A stretch of 64,000 nucleotides of DNA from Agelas oroides (GCA_949130485.1 OX422195.1:1312566-1376565); one strand, 5' to 3'. Shown: positions 47,010 to 56,749, counted from the first letter of the stretch. Translations and numbers: made by a program. The notes: generated from the letters alone by a model not told the origin.

Positions 47010-47090
47010 TATGCCTTTCTTCCTTTCTAGGAAGACACTATACTAGTACTTACGTCAATGTGTGTATAACATATTCTTTCTCTTGCAGGA
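47010..47090 (-). repeat. Left part of the 47/54-kb repeated block
   Basis: CTTCCTTTCTAGGAAGACAC, ACTATACTAGTACTTACGTC and GTATAACATATTCTTTCTCT recur at 54236-54310 and 54507-54580. Each is followed by the 51-bp unit, expanded only here. Confidence 0.8.
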
Positions 47091-47450
47091 AAGGCCCCTT
47101 ATGAGCTAACACTCTCGTCCCCATGCCATCACACATGTGGAAAGGTCCCTTATGAGCTAACACTCTCGTCCCCATGCCATCACACATGTGGAAAGGTCCC
47201 TTATGAGCTAACACTCTCGTCCCCATGCCATCACACATGTGGAAAGGTCCCTTATGAGCTAACACTCTCGTCCCCATGCCATCACACATGTGGAAAGGTC
47301 CCTTATGAGCTAACACTCTCGTCCCCATGCCATCACACATGTGGAAAGGTCCCTTATGAGCTAACACTCTCGTCCCCATGCCATCACACATGTGGAAAGG
47401 CCCCTTATGAGCTAACACTCTCGTCCCCATGCCATCACACATGTGGAAAG
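47091..47450 (-). repeat. 51-bp minisatellite, seven units
   Basis: Exact 51-bp units beginning GAAAGG(T/C)CCCTTATGAGCT, starting at 47091 with steps of 51. The minus-strand frame stays open (a 17-residue repeat containing CDGMGTRVLAHKGPFHM) because 51 is a multiple of three. I treat it as non-coding. Confidence 0.95.
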
Positions 47451-48706
47451 GCCCCTCTACTACGTAGCTTGTTCCAATGCATTCTGTTTCCTTGACTCAA
47501 ATTGTATTGGCTAATACTGTCGTCTCTGTGTCTCCATATTGTGTACATTGTTCATTCCTTTGTTCACAGAAAGACCCTTGTATTGGTACGTGTGTCCATG
47601 TGCGTACTATGATGTATTCCTTATTTGGCAGAAAAATCCACTGCAGTACGTAGTTACTATATTTTTCCATATTTTCTTCCTCTCGGAAAAGCCCCCTGTA
47701 TATATGTAACCCTGTCTCCGTATTGCAAGGCATATTCTGCAAACAGCATCCAACAGGTGCTGCAACAGCGCCAAATGATTGTCACCGTGATTAGTCTCGT
47801 TCCCAGACTCTCAGTACTGTACTGGGAGTCGCACTGGGGGTCTGGGAATGAGACTAGAGCATGTTTGATTACACTGCCATCACAAAGGAGGGTCTCAAGT
47901 GGGCCAGCTCTTACTTACAAGTTCACACGACTTCCTGAACAAAGTCCACGGTTCACGGATCAGTACTAGTCATTACAGGGTACGGTACGTAATACAATTC
48001 AGGAAGTGGAAACAGACTTTGACAATAGGGACATACGTAGATCCATTGAGTATTTGAAATATATATCCTTAAGTTTACTGGACTCTGCATTGTGCGTAAT
48101 TACAGATACAGTGCTTCTCACCCGAGATGGTGTTAGTACTTGTGTCAATGTGTGTACTACGTATTCTTTCTCAGGAAAGCCACCTGTATTAGCTACCACT
48201 CTTGTCACTACACAATGATGTCTTCATGAGAAAGGCCTCTCTACCAGTTCCACTAGCTAACACTCTTGTCACTACACAATGATGTCTTCATGAGAAAGGC
48301 CTCTCTACCATTTCCACTAGCTACCACTCTTGTCCCTAAGCAATACGATTTCTTCACTCCGGCAAGAAAGGCCCCCATACTAGCTTCCTTCTATGTGTCA
48401 CGTTTCCTGCACCACAGCAGAATCCCCTGTATTAGTACCGTTACCCCTCTATTGTGTATTCCGCAGAAACAAAACTGTAGTACTCTCATCTCCATATTAT
48501 GTACATCCTGCATTCCCCTTCTTGCAGAAAGGTGCTTGTATTAATACTCTGTATATTTGTATTACATGTTCCCACTCTGCAGCTCATAAAAGGCTGTCAC
48601 TATATTAGACCTTATGTGTTTTCTCCCTGCAAAAAATCCCTGCATTACTACTCTTGTAGCAAGAGATTACTGCTTGTAGCAAAGGTCTGCATGAAAGATC
48701 ATAGGC
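47451..48706. other. Decayed repeat field of GAAAGGCCC-type phrases
   Basis: Degenerate units with CTAACACTCTTGTC, CACTACACAATGATGTCTTC and AGAAAGGC(C/T)CCT recur through 48.68 kb, including a direct repeat at 48230-48320. A short foldback lies at 47792-47856 (TAGTCTCGTTCCCAGAC and GTCTGGGAATGAGACTA). Confidence 0.6.
47792..47856. mobile_element. 65-bp foldback, TAGTCTCG variant
   Basis: TAGTCTCGTTCCCAGACTCTC pairs with a complementary right arm ending GGAATGAGACTA. No clear target duplication. Confidence 0.6.
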
Positions 48707-48710
48707 TCAC

Positions 48711-48842
48711 CTAGTAGTACAGCCATGAAGAAGACGGTAGTGATGCCTCGAATCCTGCCCGCTATCCCTCCACCAGTCGGGTAGTCTCCTTTGCCTGTGG
48801 AGTAAACAAGGTAGGCAGGAGGACGCTTGCCAGTGATAATCT
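48711..48842 (-). CDS. Fucosyltransferase-like N-motif exon
   Basis: 132 bases, phase 1 at both ends, 43 full codons. The acceptor (CACACCACACACAG|AG) is preceded on the coding strand by a long CCCT repeat, a very strong pyrimidine tract. The donor is CTACTAG|GTGAGC. The peptide includes PPAYLVYS, a glycine-rich loop GGGIAGRIRGI and FFMAVLL. In NodZ/FUT-like enzymes the equivalent loop (GGLGNR-type) begins the Rossmann-like domain and is followed by 'A(L/V)LTxRxFLIDW'. Joined to the terminal exon this gives AVLL-E-RAFLIEW, an exact family fit. The loop has AGR instead of GNR, so catalytic status is uncertain. Confidence 0.8.
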
Positions 48843-48850
48843 CTGTGTGT

Positions 48851-48892
48851 GGTGTGGTGTGGGGGGAGGGAGGGAGGGAGGGAGGGAGGGAG
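48851..48892 (+). repeat. GGGA microsatellite next to a splice acceptor
   Basis: Seven to eight GGGA units on the plus strand. On the minus (coding) strand it is a CCCT tract about 10-50 bases before the acceptor of the 48842-48711 exon. Confidence 0.9.
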
Positions 48893-49292
48893 GGGAAGTA
48901 GGTTGAGAGCACAAATACAGAAAAGTAAAATTAACTGGCACAACAAAATAAATTGCCTCATTTTGTTTGAAAACAACAACAAATTTACATCAAATGACAC
49001 AACAAGTGACGCTGTTGACCACTGAGCCATTAAGCATGCCTAACGGGACACCTTCACTCAAGTTCAACTCTGCCGACCCCAACCGAACCCACGTAAACCA
49101 CGATCCACTTGAGGAACCACACCTACATGTTAGATACACTGTCGTTGGTTAGCCATTGAGTTAGTTAACGTTCTGAAAAACCACAAGTTACAACATTCTG
49201 AGATGTAACATGTAAACACACCAAACATTAATTAGCTCTCTTTAGGGATCGACCCATTATGCTTCTCTTTCTGGTCACATGACCTATTGTGC

Positions 49293-49336
49293 TAGCCTCG
49301 TTCCCAGGCCATGTGGGAGGCCTGGGAACGAGGCTA
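49293..49336. mobile_element. 44-bp minimal TAGCCTCG foldback with 9-bp target duplication
   Basis: TAGCCTCGTTCCCAGGCC and GGCCTGGGAACGAGGCTA pair perfectly around an 8-base loop. Perfect flanking repeats CTATTGTGC lie at 49284-49292 and 49337-49345. It is the smallest copy in the window and nothing but two ends. Confidence 0.9.
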
Positions 49337-49349
49337 CTATTGTGCTTGC

Positions 49350-50180
49350 TCACATGACCTAGTACATATGCTTAAAATTATGCTTTTGACTCAGCTCTGA
49401 TCTTTAAGGAACTTAAAATACGACACCAGAAGAGAACAGTTTCTTAACCACAATTGAGATCAAAATTATCTCTCAAATCCAAAGAACCAACTGTCTAAAA
49501 TCATACTAAAACAACACCTTATAAGGTGTTTTCAGCTAAGTTAAATTTGCATTACTAAACTCCTGGCTCTGAAAACATCTTGGGTGTGGGTTCGTCAATT
49601 GCTTATTGAGTTTGAGCAAACAAAAGGCCTCATGCATAGCTACACTGATACACAATAATTATGAAAGGTCATTTTACTATGAGCACATTATGCTCAATGT
49701 TTGACTCAAAAGTATGATGGGTTGTTCCCAGTTCAAATACCTAGCCACAATATAAACAGCTCAAGACTAAGCTACATTATGCATGGATGCCATTGAAAGC
49801 TCAACGGAATGCAGAAGATTTCAATACCTTACTTGCTCGTAAACAACTTGTAAACACGTCAACAAGGTGTCATACCCACATTTATTGATGACATAAGAAA
49901 ACAAAAACATTAAAAATGTAATAAGATGTAGGGATGGCATGCTAAAAAGTATGAAAACAAGGTAGGGATGATAAAAAGTGGAGGAAAATATACAAAGCCC
50001 TATCCCTAAATCTTTCTACACTACAGATACACTCTAGGGTGAAAAAGATGCAGGGCTGTTGACTAATCTAATGTCTTTGAGTTGACTAATCTTTTGAGGG
50101 TGTCGTTTTAATGTGGCTGCCGTTTTTTGGGGGGGTCATCCCTACATATGGCGTACTACCGTATGCCATGATACAACCTA
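49350..50180. other. Intronic stretch, nothing recognised
   Basis: AT-rich, without motif-bearing frames or repeats that I can see. Confidence 0.4.
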
Positions 50181-50367
50181 CCATAGATCGGGAAATTTTC
50201 GCGGTAAAAATAATTCGCGTTTTAAATTTTCATGTTAAAAATATTTCGTCATTCGACGGTTCCGCAATGTAGCGCGTATATGGATATTTTATTTTCGTGC
50301 GTTTAATTTTTGTCGCTCCCACGCACTGACGAAAATATTTTAACGGCGAAAATTTCCCGATCTACGG
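50181..50367. mobile_element. TA-flanked MITE with TAGATCGGGAAATTTTCGC ends
   Basis: CC(A/G)TAGATCGGGAAATTTTC at both ends (inverted), flanked by TA. An inner inverted pair (TTCGTCATTCGACG and TCGCTCCCACGCACTGACG) is weaker. 187 bp, non-coding. Confidence 0.85.
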
Positions 50368-51850
50368 TATATACAAGGTGTACTGTATGAGGTGAGGGGG
50401 AAATGACGACTATGCACTGTGAGTAGCCTTCAAACACAACTTGTTACCAAACAGTGGCATGCTTTTAACAATACATCATATATTTTTATTGTAACATGTT
50501 TCATTCCAAATCCGACCACATATACACTACACAAGAGCACATAAGAATGGGCGGCTTGAGTAAGAGCGTGTAACTCCAACCGCACTAAAAATAGAACACC
50601 CGGTCACGTGCTTAGCAACATGTGTCTATGAGGCATGCCCAGTGCGTGTTACTATTTTTACTACTGGCGGTAAATTCTCATATTTTGCGGAGTTACACGC
50701 TCTCACTCTACCCGCCTGTTCTTATGTGCTCTTGGCTACGCACAAGGTGCACTGTATGAGGTGAGGAGGAATGCACCTTCAAAAACAACTTGCTACCGAA
50801 AAGTGGCATGCTTTTAACACTACATTACATAGTTTGACCATGACGTGTTTCTCCTCTCACATTCCAAATCTGACCATATATATACAAGGTGCACTTTGAT
50901 GACTACATACCACCAGTGGCCTTCAAAAACAACGCGACACAAAAAAGTGGCATGCGTTCAATAACATACTCTTTACCGTAGCCTATTTCTCCTCTTACAT
51001 AACAAATCTGACCACAAAGACGCTACATACAGATGAGGTGAGGGAAGAATTACAACCATGTGAGAGGGGGGACTAATGGACAAATTCCTTTCAAAACCAC
51101 CAAGTCACAATACCAATTAACTTACAACAATGAATCATTTCAGGTTAATTTCCACCTTCAATTCACATGATTTAGCTTGTTCCTTTTATAGAGATGTCAA
51201 CAGAAAAAAGTATGAAAAATTGTCGAGACACTAATTAATGAAATATTACACCAAGAAGCTAAATCATGTGATGAATCTTCCCATACCACTATGTACACCA
51301 AGAATTAGATTTTCCGTTGAGTCGCCATATAATCTCTGCCACCCCCAGTACAAACTGCTTCCGTCTGGGAATGAGACTAGGCTCCGCATGTGAAAAAATA
51401 GGGTCTGGAATTCCCTGAACAACAATTCTCCTCAAACATTCAAAAGCTCCAATCAGATGGCAGAAACGCAGGTCACATGACATAAATAATTGCATTTAGA
51501 TTAAACCAAAGTGGAGATATATATAGCTATAGCAAAAGCTTTCCACACAGCTTAGAGGTAGAGAAAAAGTTTGTTTCAGGCAGACAGCTATGTAGATGAT
51601 AGGTGTCTGCGTGTTTTCTAAAGAAATAGACACCACTCTCCAATAGATGCTGCTCGACTAGTAGCTGCGTTAAAACAAACAGCAAGGTACGTATGTATGA
51701 ATAGTGGCGCAGCGTCTGATTGGGATGGAAACAATGGTGTTAACCTATTTGCATGCCAAATCAGTGGCGTCATTGTTTACGCCAACGATTACAAATTTTA
51801 TTTAATAAACTGGTGAATGTAGTAGTAATGAATATGCTAATCTTAATGCT
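50368..51850. other. Intronic stretch with decayed tandem repeats
   Basis: AAGGTGCACTGTATGAGGTGAGG and AAGTGGCATGC(T/G)TT recur at 50.37-51.05 kb. An inverted pair (CACATAAGAATGGGCGG and GCCTGTTCTTATGTGCTC) encloses about 50538-50730. A lone foldback arm (GTCTGGGAATGAGACTAG) lies at 51363-51380. Confidence 0.5.
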
Positions 51851-52035
51851 AAGTAATGTTCACATCAGCAGAAACAACATATTTTCCTAACTTTATTGTA
51901 CTTTGCCATCTAAACATTGTAACACAAGCTGCGTCTTTTGCAATCCTAGCATGGTTATTACAAAGCTGTCAACAGGAGTTTATGACCATAAGTTCCTGTC
52001 ATCAAGAACAATGCAATCTTTATTCTTGTCATATA

Positions 52036-52166
52036 AAACACAAGACAGGAAACATCCACCCCCACTGCTTCTCTTGGAAGAGGTAGATACATGGAAGATT
52101 AATATGAAGGGAACTAAGCACAAGACTGGAAACATCCACCCCCACTGCTTCTCTTGGAAGAGGTAG
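52036..52166 (+). repeat. 85-bp spaced duplication
   Basis: GGAAACATCCACCCCCACTG and CTTCTCTTGGAAGAGGTAG occur twice, about 85 bp apart. Confidence 0.85.
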
Positions 52167-52385
52167 TTACACCCCAAGATGCAACTTAAAGGACCCACCC
52201 AATATAATTAATATAATATAATTCACAGGCCAGAGGAAGCGTTGAACATCCAATCTGAGATGATATTCGTTAATGGCATGGTGCACTTACCCCAGGAATG
52301 AAACTTTGGTACACCAACAATTCTCCCTTCACCAGCTACACCACCGTCACCCCTCACAGCGACTCCCGAAGTGATTTTACCACTT

Positions 52386-52497
52386 ACGTGACGTCACGTG
52401 CTCAATATACTTCGTATAAAATCATTGTTACGTGTATTGAGCGCGCTACCATGCTTCGGGCTAATACTACGCACGTAATGCGCGAGTATAAAGCTGG
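52386..52497 (+). promoter_or_regulatory. Possible promoter: CRE palindrome and two TATA boxes
   Basis: A 14-bp perfect palindrome ACGTGACGTCACGT (52386-52399) combines a full CRE (TGACGTCA, 52389-52396) with an overlapping E-box CACGTG (52395-52400). Plus-strand TATA boxes follow (TATAAAA near 52423, TATAAAG near 52490). A short frame (ATG at 52534) ends at a donor (CAAG|GTAAAC) near 52567, but no further exon was identified. Confidence 0.35.
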
Positions 52498-52769
52498 TGA
52501 AGGCATGCCTTGCTGTTCACGATTGATAAACTGATGTCTGGCTCCTCCCTTGAGTGTTCGAGCCAAGGTAAACCTGCAGAACTAACCTTCCGTGGGCATC
52601 TTGGGGTGTGGTTACTTTGCTCAATACATGGAAGACTATTTAAACCATTTAGGTCTAAAATGGACCTTTATGGCCTCCAGAAAGCGTAAGTTTCTAAGAA
52701 CAAGCTCTAAAATTAGCTTTAGTACACTCTCGTAAGTCCTCATTGTCCAGTCACTTTGCAGAAAGTTTG

Positions 52770-52812
52770 ATTGATTGATTGATGGATTGATTGGTTGATT
52801 GATTGATTGAGT
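52770..52812 (+). repeat. TTGA tetranucleotide repeat
   Basis: About ten TTGA units with two interruptions. Confidence 0.9.
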
Positions 52813-52974
52813 TACATGCTCATTGGTTGAAGTCAACATTACACTCACTAAAAACAACTCCCTTTTAAATCAAAGTTTAATCAAGTTATAATTTTAATAA
52901 GCACTTGCAGAGTCAGCACAAGTCAGATAAACAGATCATAACAGTAATCAAGCTCTTGAAACAAAGTTACAAAC

Positions 52975-53092
52975 ACAATGAGATCAGACAATTATACCAA
53001 GCCTCATGATCAGCATCCTCATGCACAAAGTTACAAACACAATGAGATCAGACAATTATACCAAGCCTCATTATCAGCACCCTCATACACAG
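52975..53092 (+). repeat. 62-bp tandem duplication
   Basis: ACAAAGTTACAAACACAATG and AGATCAGACAATTATACCAA occur twice head to tail. Confidence 0.9.
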
Positions 53093-53960
53093 GTGATGAC
53101 TCACATCTCCCACCAGACTAATTATGACATCACCAAGTAAATAATGACATCAGATCACACGCAGGTGATGTCATCTACACCTCAACATGAATTGCAAAAT
53201 ACACCATTAATTTGTAATAGATACCCCAGCTGTGATACACGACCTTTGTAATGGGTCACCTTAGCTCACCCTTCTACGCCCCAAACCGTCTGACCTTTGT
53301 CACAACCTACAGAGCAATTTGCAACGGTATCTTAGCAACCTACTATATTGTGCTTAGAGAAGCATACAGCTGTTCTCCTCCATCTCATAGACTTCCACTG
53401 AACAACAGCACCAACCCTAAATCCCTACAATGCAGGCATTGTGGAGCAAGCCTAAGCTAGCAGCAATATTCGATCCTGCATACCTAAAAATGCAAAGGGG
53501 CTCTGTAGCTTGGTACCATAGGATCTTCTTTTCGTCTAGGCAGCCCAGCTTTTGTTGTTTACAGACAATTCAGCCATTTGTCTGGCCAGGGCAGTTACTA
53601 TGGCAACACACATGCTTCATACTCACTATAAAGTTGAAACCTAGCTTTTTTGTTAATATATTATTATTCCTCTTAGACCAAGCGCTACCATTTTTTGTCT
53701 TGGCTGGCTTATTTAGACTGTACTTAAAACTAACCGTGGATCTCCTGGTCAGTGCAGCTAACATTGGACAAAAAAAACACGGCAAGTACAGCCTGGCTCC
53801 AAAAGTGGATGATTCTAGACCATCTGTAATCATCCCTAATTTGATGATTTGTTCACGATAGGAAACAATCATCCGGTTTAGTTCATTTTTCTTTTATATA
53901 GAATGAGAACAAACAATATTCATTCAATTTTGGATGATTATTGTTATCCATTTTTGGACG
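53093..53960. other. Intronic stretch with an unresolved ORF
   Basis: A 143-codon plus-strand frame (ATG at 53430, stop at 53861) has a hydrophobic middle (about residues 70-105) but no recognised family, and its end runs into a decayed GATGATT repeat. Because an opposite-strand frame of similar size overlaps it, I do not call a gene. Confidence 0.35.
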
Positions 53961-54740
53961 CCCCTGTATTAGTTAATACTTATGTCCATGTGTGTATAAC
54001 ATATTATTTCTCTTGCAGGAAAGGCTCCTGGTATTAGCTAATACTCTTGTCCTTATGCAATGATTTCATTATACATGAGGAGAGGCCCCTGTACTACACA
54101 TAGCTTGTTCTGTTTCCTTCACTCAAATACAATTCCCTGTATTGGCTATCATCTCCGCCTTGTAGTATTCTGATCTCCATTGTGTACATTGTTTGTACTT
54201 GTTTGTTTATGTCTTTGACCACCGGTATAGTATGCCTTTCTTCCTTTCTAGGAAGACACTATACTAGTACTTACGTCAATGTGTGTATAACATATTCTTT
54301 CTCTTGCAGGAAAGGTCCCTTATGAGCTAATACTCTTGTCCCCATGCCATCACACATGTGGAAAGGCCCCTGTACTACGTAGCTTGCTCTGTTTCCTTCA
54401 CTCAAATACAATTCCCTGTATCACCTCCGCCTTGTAGTACTCTGTATCTCCATTGTGTACACTGTTTGTACTTGTTTGTTTATGTCTTTGACTACTGGTA
54501 TGCCTTTCTTCCTTTCTAGGAAGACACTATACTAGTACTTACGTCAATGTGTGTATAACATATTCTTTCTCTTGCAGGAAAGACCCCTTATGAGCTAATA
54601 CTCTTGTCCCCATGCCATCACACATGTGGAAAGGTCCCTCTGCTACGTAGCTTGTTCCTACAGTTCTGTTTCCTTGACTCAAATTGTATTGGCTAATACT
54701 GTCGTCTCTGTGTCTCCATATTGTGTACATTGTTCATTCC
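53961..54740 (-). repeat. Repeated block homologous to 47.0-47.5 kb
   Basis: Two to three copies of the block with CTTCCTTTCTAGGAAGACAC and GGAAAG(G/A)(T/C)CCCTTATGAGC. Each carries a single 51-bp unit instead of the sevenfold array at 47 kb. Confidence 0.8.
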
Positions 54741-54767
54741 TTCATTAAACTATCACCCAAAAATATA

Positions 54768-54925
54768 ACCTGTTACCTAGGCAATATCTAAGAGTGTTGC
54801 TCATATCTCTCTTCTACAGTGATGTTGCCTAGGTAACAGGTTATATATCCCTCCCTGGGGTGTGGTCTTGCACATTGGTGTCAGGCTACGTGTAAAACGA
54901 CCACCCCCCAGGGAGGGATATAACT
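54768..54925. repeat. Double hairpin repeat, copy 1
   Basis: Two successive hairpins. First, ATAACCTGTTACCTAGGCAA pairs with TTGCCTAGGTAACAGGTTAT. Second, ATATCCCTCCCTGGGG pairs with CCCCAGGGAGGGATAT. The same pair of hairpins occurs at 56308-56471. Confidence 0.85.
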
Positions 54926-55034
54926 ACTTGGATGATTATTGTTTCTATAACTAGAAATATGCATGCGCAGAGTGTTTACCTTGCGCACATGTCCAGTATG
55001 TAGTGGGCGTGGCAGGCCTATAGCCTATTGTGAG

Positions 55035-55086
55035 GCGGGAAAACAAGAAGATGGCAAAGCGATCGTTTGTTGAAGTCTACGATGAG
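55035..55086 (+). promoter_or_regulatory. E2F-like site before a 12-codon candidate first exon
   Basis: GCGGGAAA (55035-55042) matches the E2F core. Nine bases later ATGGCAAAGCGA (55051) opens a 12-codon frame, MAKRSFVEVYDE, ending at GATGAG|GTCAGT (GT at 55087), phase 0. The ATG context (AAGATGG) is strong. The HIRAN-like exon downstream needs phase 1, so the two do not join directly. Low confidence. Confidence 0.3.
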
Positions 55087-55388
55087 GTCAGTACCTGGTA
55101 GATGTGCCCTTGGTTGGTTTAGCGTTTCGCCTGTGACTGCTAGACTCTCTCTGTATGCATCGCTTCTTTCTCACTCTATCACGATCCCTTTCCTTTGCCA
55201 CATGCTCTCATGTGACGTAGTCGCCCTTTGCTTTCACGTTGTGTTGCGTAGAGACTGCTCAGGTTCCATCAGGGTCCATTCATGCAGCACTTGCTTTCAT
55301 AAGTGTCAATGCGACCACATGCACGCCATGTCTGTACGCACGTGCAACTAGACTGCCCACGCTAATCAATGTGTGACAGATATACATA

Positions 55389-55911
55389 CCGTATAGCCGG
55401 TTAATTTCGCGGGTACAAATTTTCGCGAATCGATCAAAAGATGCCTCAGCACAAATTTTCGCAAATTAAAATTTCGCGGTCACACGCGCGTCGTCATAAA
55501 TTTCTATTTAGCGCACATGTACAACTACCGTAACTTGCCAGCAGAGAAGCAAAACGTGCGAACGATACCAATGGAGACTTTTGAAGCAGAAAGCTGCGTT
55601 CGAGGCTACCACACATATAGCGCTGTTTGGGTAGCAACAGTTGGAGAGCAACTACAGTGTGCACAGGAACGTAGAAACGCAAAAGATCCTTTTGCAGTGG
55701 CAGTATTGAACCCTGAAGGGAGCGATATTGTAAGACACAGGAAACGATAGACATCTAGAACTTTGCTTTACAACGACAGACTTCTAAAATGACACTCGGT
55801 CTCTTTCACGTGTTACTTTCTAAATTTTCGCGGGAGAAAATTTTCGCGAATCGGTCCCGACTCGCGAAAAACGCGAAAATTTGCACCCCGCGAAATTAAC
55901 CGGCTATATGG
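55389..55911. mobile_element. 523-bp TA-flanked TIR element carrying an exon
   Basis: Inverted ends CC(G/A)TATAGCCGGTTAATTTCG with TA on both sides. The sub-terminal regions are rich in AAATTTTCGCG motifs in both orientations. The centre (55517-55729) is unlike the ends and encodes a HIRAN-like segment. There is no transposase, so mobilisation would be in trans. Confidence 0.8.
55517..55729 (+). CDS. HIRAN-like domain exon inside a TIR element
   Basis: An open segment (ATG at 55517) ending at a good donor (GATATT|GTAAGA, GT at 55730). The peptide has the order ESCVRGYHTYSAVW, VGEQLQC, ERRNAKDPFAVAV, which fits the invertebrate HIRAN-like pattern 'V.G.H.Y..(I/V)W....GE.L.C..E..N..D(P/R)(F/Y)AVAV', usually followed by VGHVPR. 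Here the frame runs into the donor just before that point. HIRAN domains bind DNA ends in repair helicases; the function of stand-alone relatives is unknown. It may be a captured host exon or part of a live gene into which the element ends grew. A partial gene at best. Confidence 0.55.
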
Positions 55912-55959
55912 TACATACAAACATACAAACGTGAACTGACAGCGCTGCACAATTATCAG

Positions 55960-56745
55960 CCTCGCGTTAAGGTACTCGGCAATTATAAAGACAAATGAAC
56001 TAAAACCATCTAAAATTGGATTATTATTGCTTGTTTCCATTCTATAATTATAGAGACAAATGAACTAAAATCCTTTAAAATTAGATGATTATTGTCGGTT
56101 CCATCCTATAGAGAGACTAATGAACTAAAATTGGATTATTATTGTTTGTTTTCATTCTATAATTATAGAGACAAATGAACTAAAATCCTTTAAAATTAGA
56201 TGATTATTGTTGGTTCCATCCTATACAGAGACAAATGAACTAAAACATTTAAAATTTGATTATTGTCTGTTCTCATCCCACATAGAGACAAATGAACTAA
56301 CCATCTAATATAACCGTTACCTAGGCAACATATAATCATATCTCTCTTCTACAGAGATGTTGCCTAGGTAACAGGTTATATATCCCTCCCTGGGGTGTGG
56401 TCTTGCACATTGGTGTCAAGGTACGCTAGACACAAATGTGTAAAACGACCACCCCCCAGGGAGGGATATAACTATTACAAATTGGATTATTATTGTTTGT
56501 TTCCATTCTATAATTATAGAGAGAAATGAACTAAAATCCTTTAAAATTAGATGATTATTGTCGGTTCCATCCTATATAGAGACAAATGAACTAAAGTTGG
56601 ATTATTATTGCTTGTTTTCATTCTATAATTATAGAGACAAATGAACTAAAATCCTTTAAAATTAGTGTCTGTTCTCATTCTGTATAATTATAAAGACAAA
56701 TGAACTAAAATCATCCAAAAATGGGCATATCATAATCATCCATTT
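55960..56745 (+). repeat. GACAAATGAACTAAAAT tandem array
   Basis: Around eight units of roughly 60-95 bp with AGAGACAAATGAACTAAAAT, CCTTTAAAATTAGATGATTA and TTGT(T/C)GGTTCCATCCTAT, interrupted by the double hairpin at 56308-56471. Related decayed units lie at 53.81-53.95 kb. Confidence 0.85.
56308..56471. repeat. Double hairpin repeat, copy 2
   Basis: Matches 54768-54925. The right hairpin is intact and the left hairpin's first arm is shortened. It sits inside the tandem array above, so it probably inserted into it. Confidence 0.8.
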
Positions 56746-56749
56746 TTGG

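Larger units (their letters stand above)
7140..48710 (-). other. Predicted 41.6-kb intron of the glycosyltransferase gene
   Basis: Bounded by a donor (CTACTAG|GTGAGC, minus strand, GT at 48710-48709) and an acceptor (ATGCAG| at 7140). Both flanking exons are phase 1 and restore the motif ...AVLL-E-RAFLIEW. The interior is nearly all repeats: minisatellites, MITEs, foldback elements and duplications. It also holds two weak plus-strand coding candidates (34838-35079 and 41501-41812). No minus-strand exon that would fit between the two glycosyltransferase exons was found. Confidence 0.55.

Noticed and set aside
47050-47442. 130-codon minus-strand frame with a 17-residue repeat
   Set aside because: Explained by a 51-bp minisatellite; no splice signals, domain or independent coding evidence.
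52291-52390. Extra glycosyltransferase exon ending at a good minus-strand donor (CTGGG|GTAAGT, phase 1)
   Set aside because: The phase fits, but there is no convincing acceptor and a stop lies just upstream. Direct joining of 59705 to 48842 reproduces the family pattern better.
53430-53861. 143-codon plus-strand ORF with a hydrophobic middle
   Set aside because: No family, an overlapping opposite-strand frame of similar size, and the end merges with a decayed repeat. Left as unresolved.
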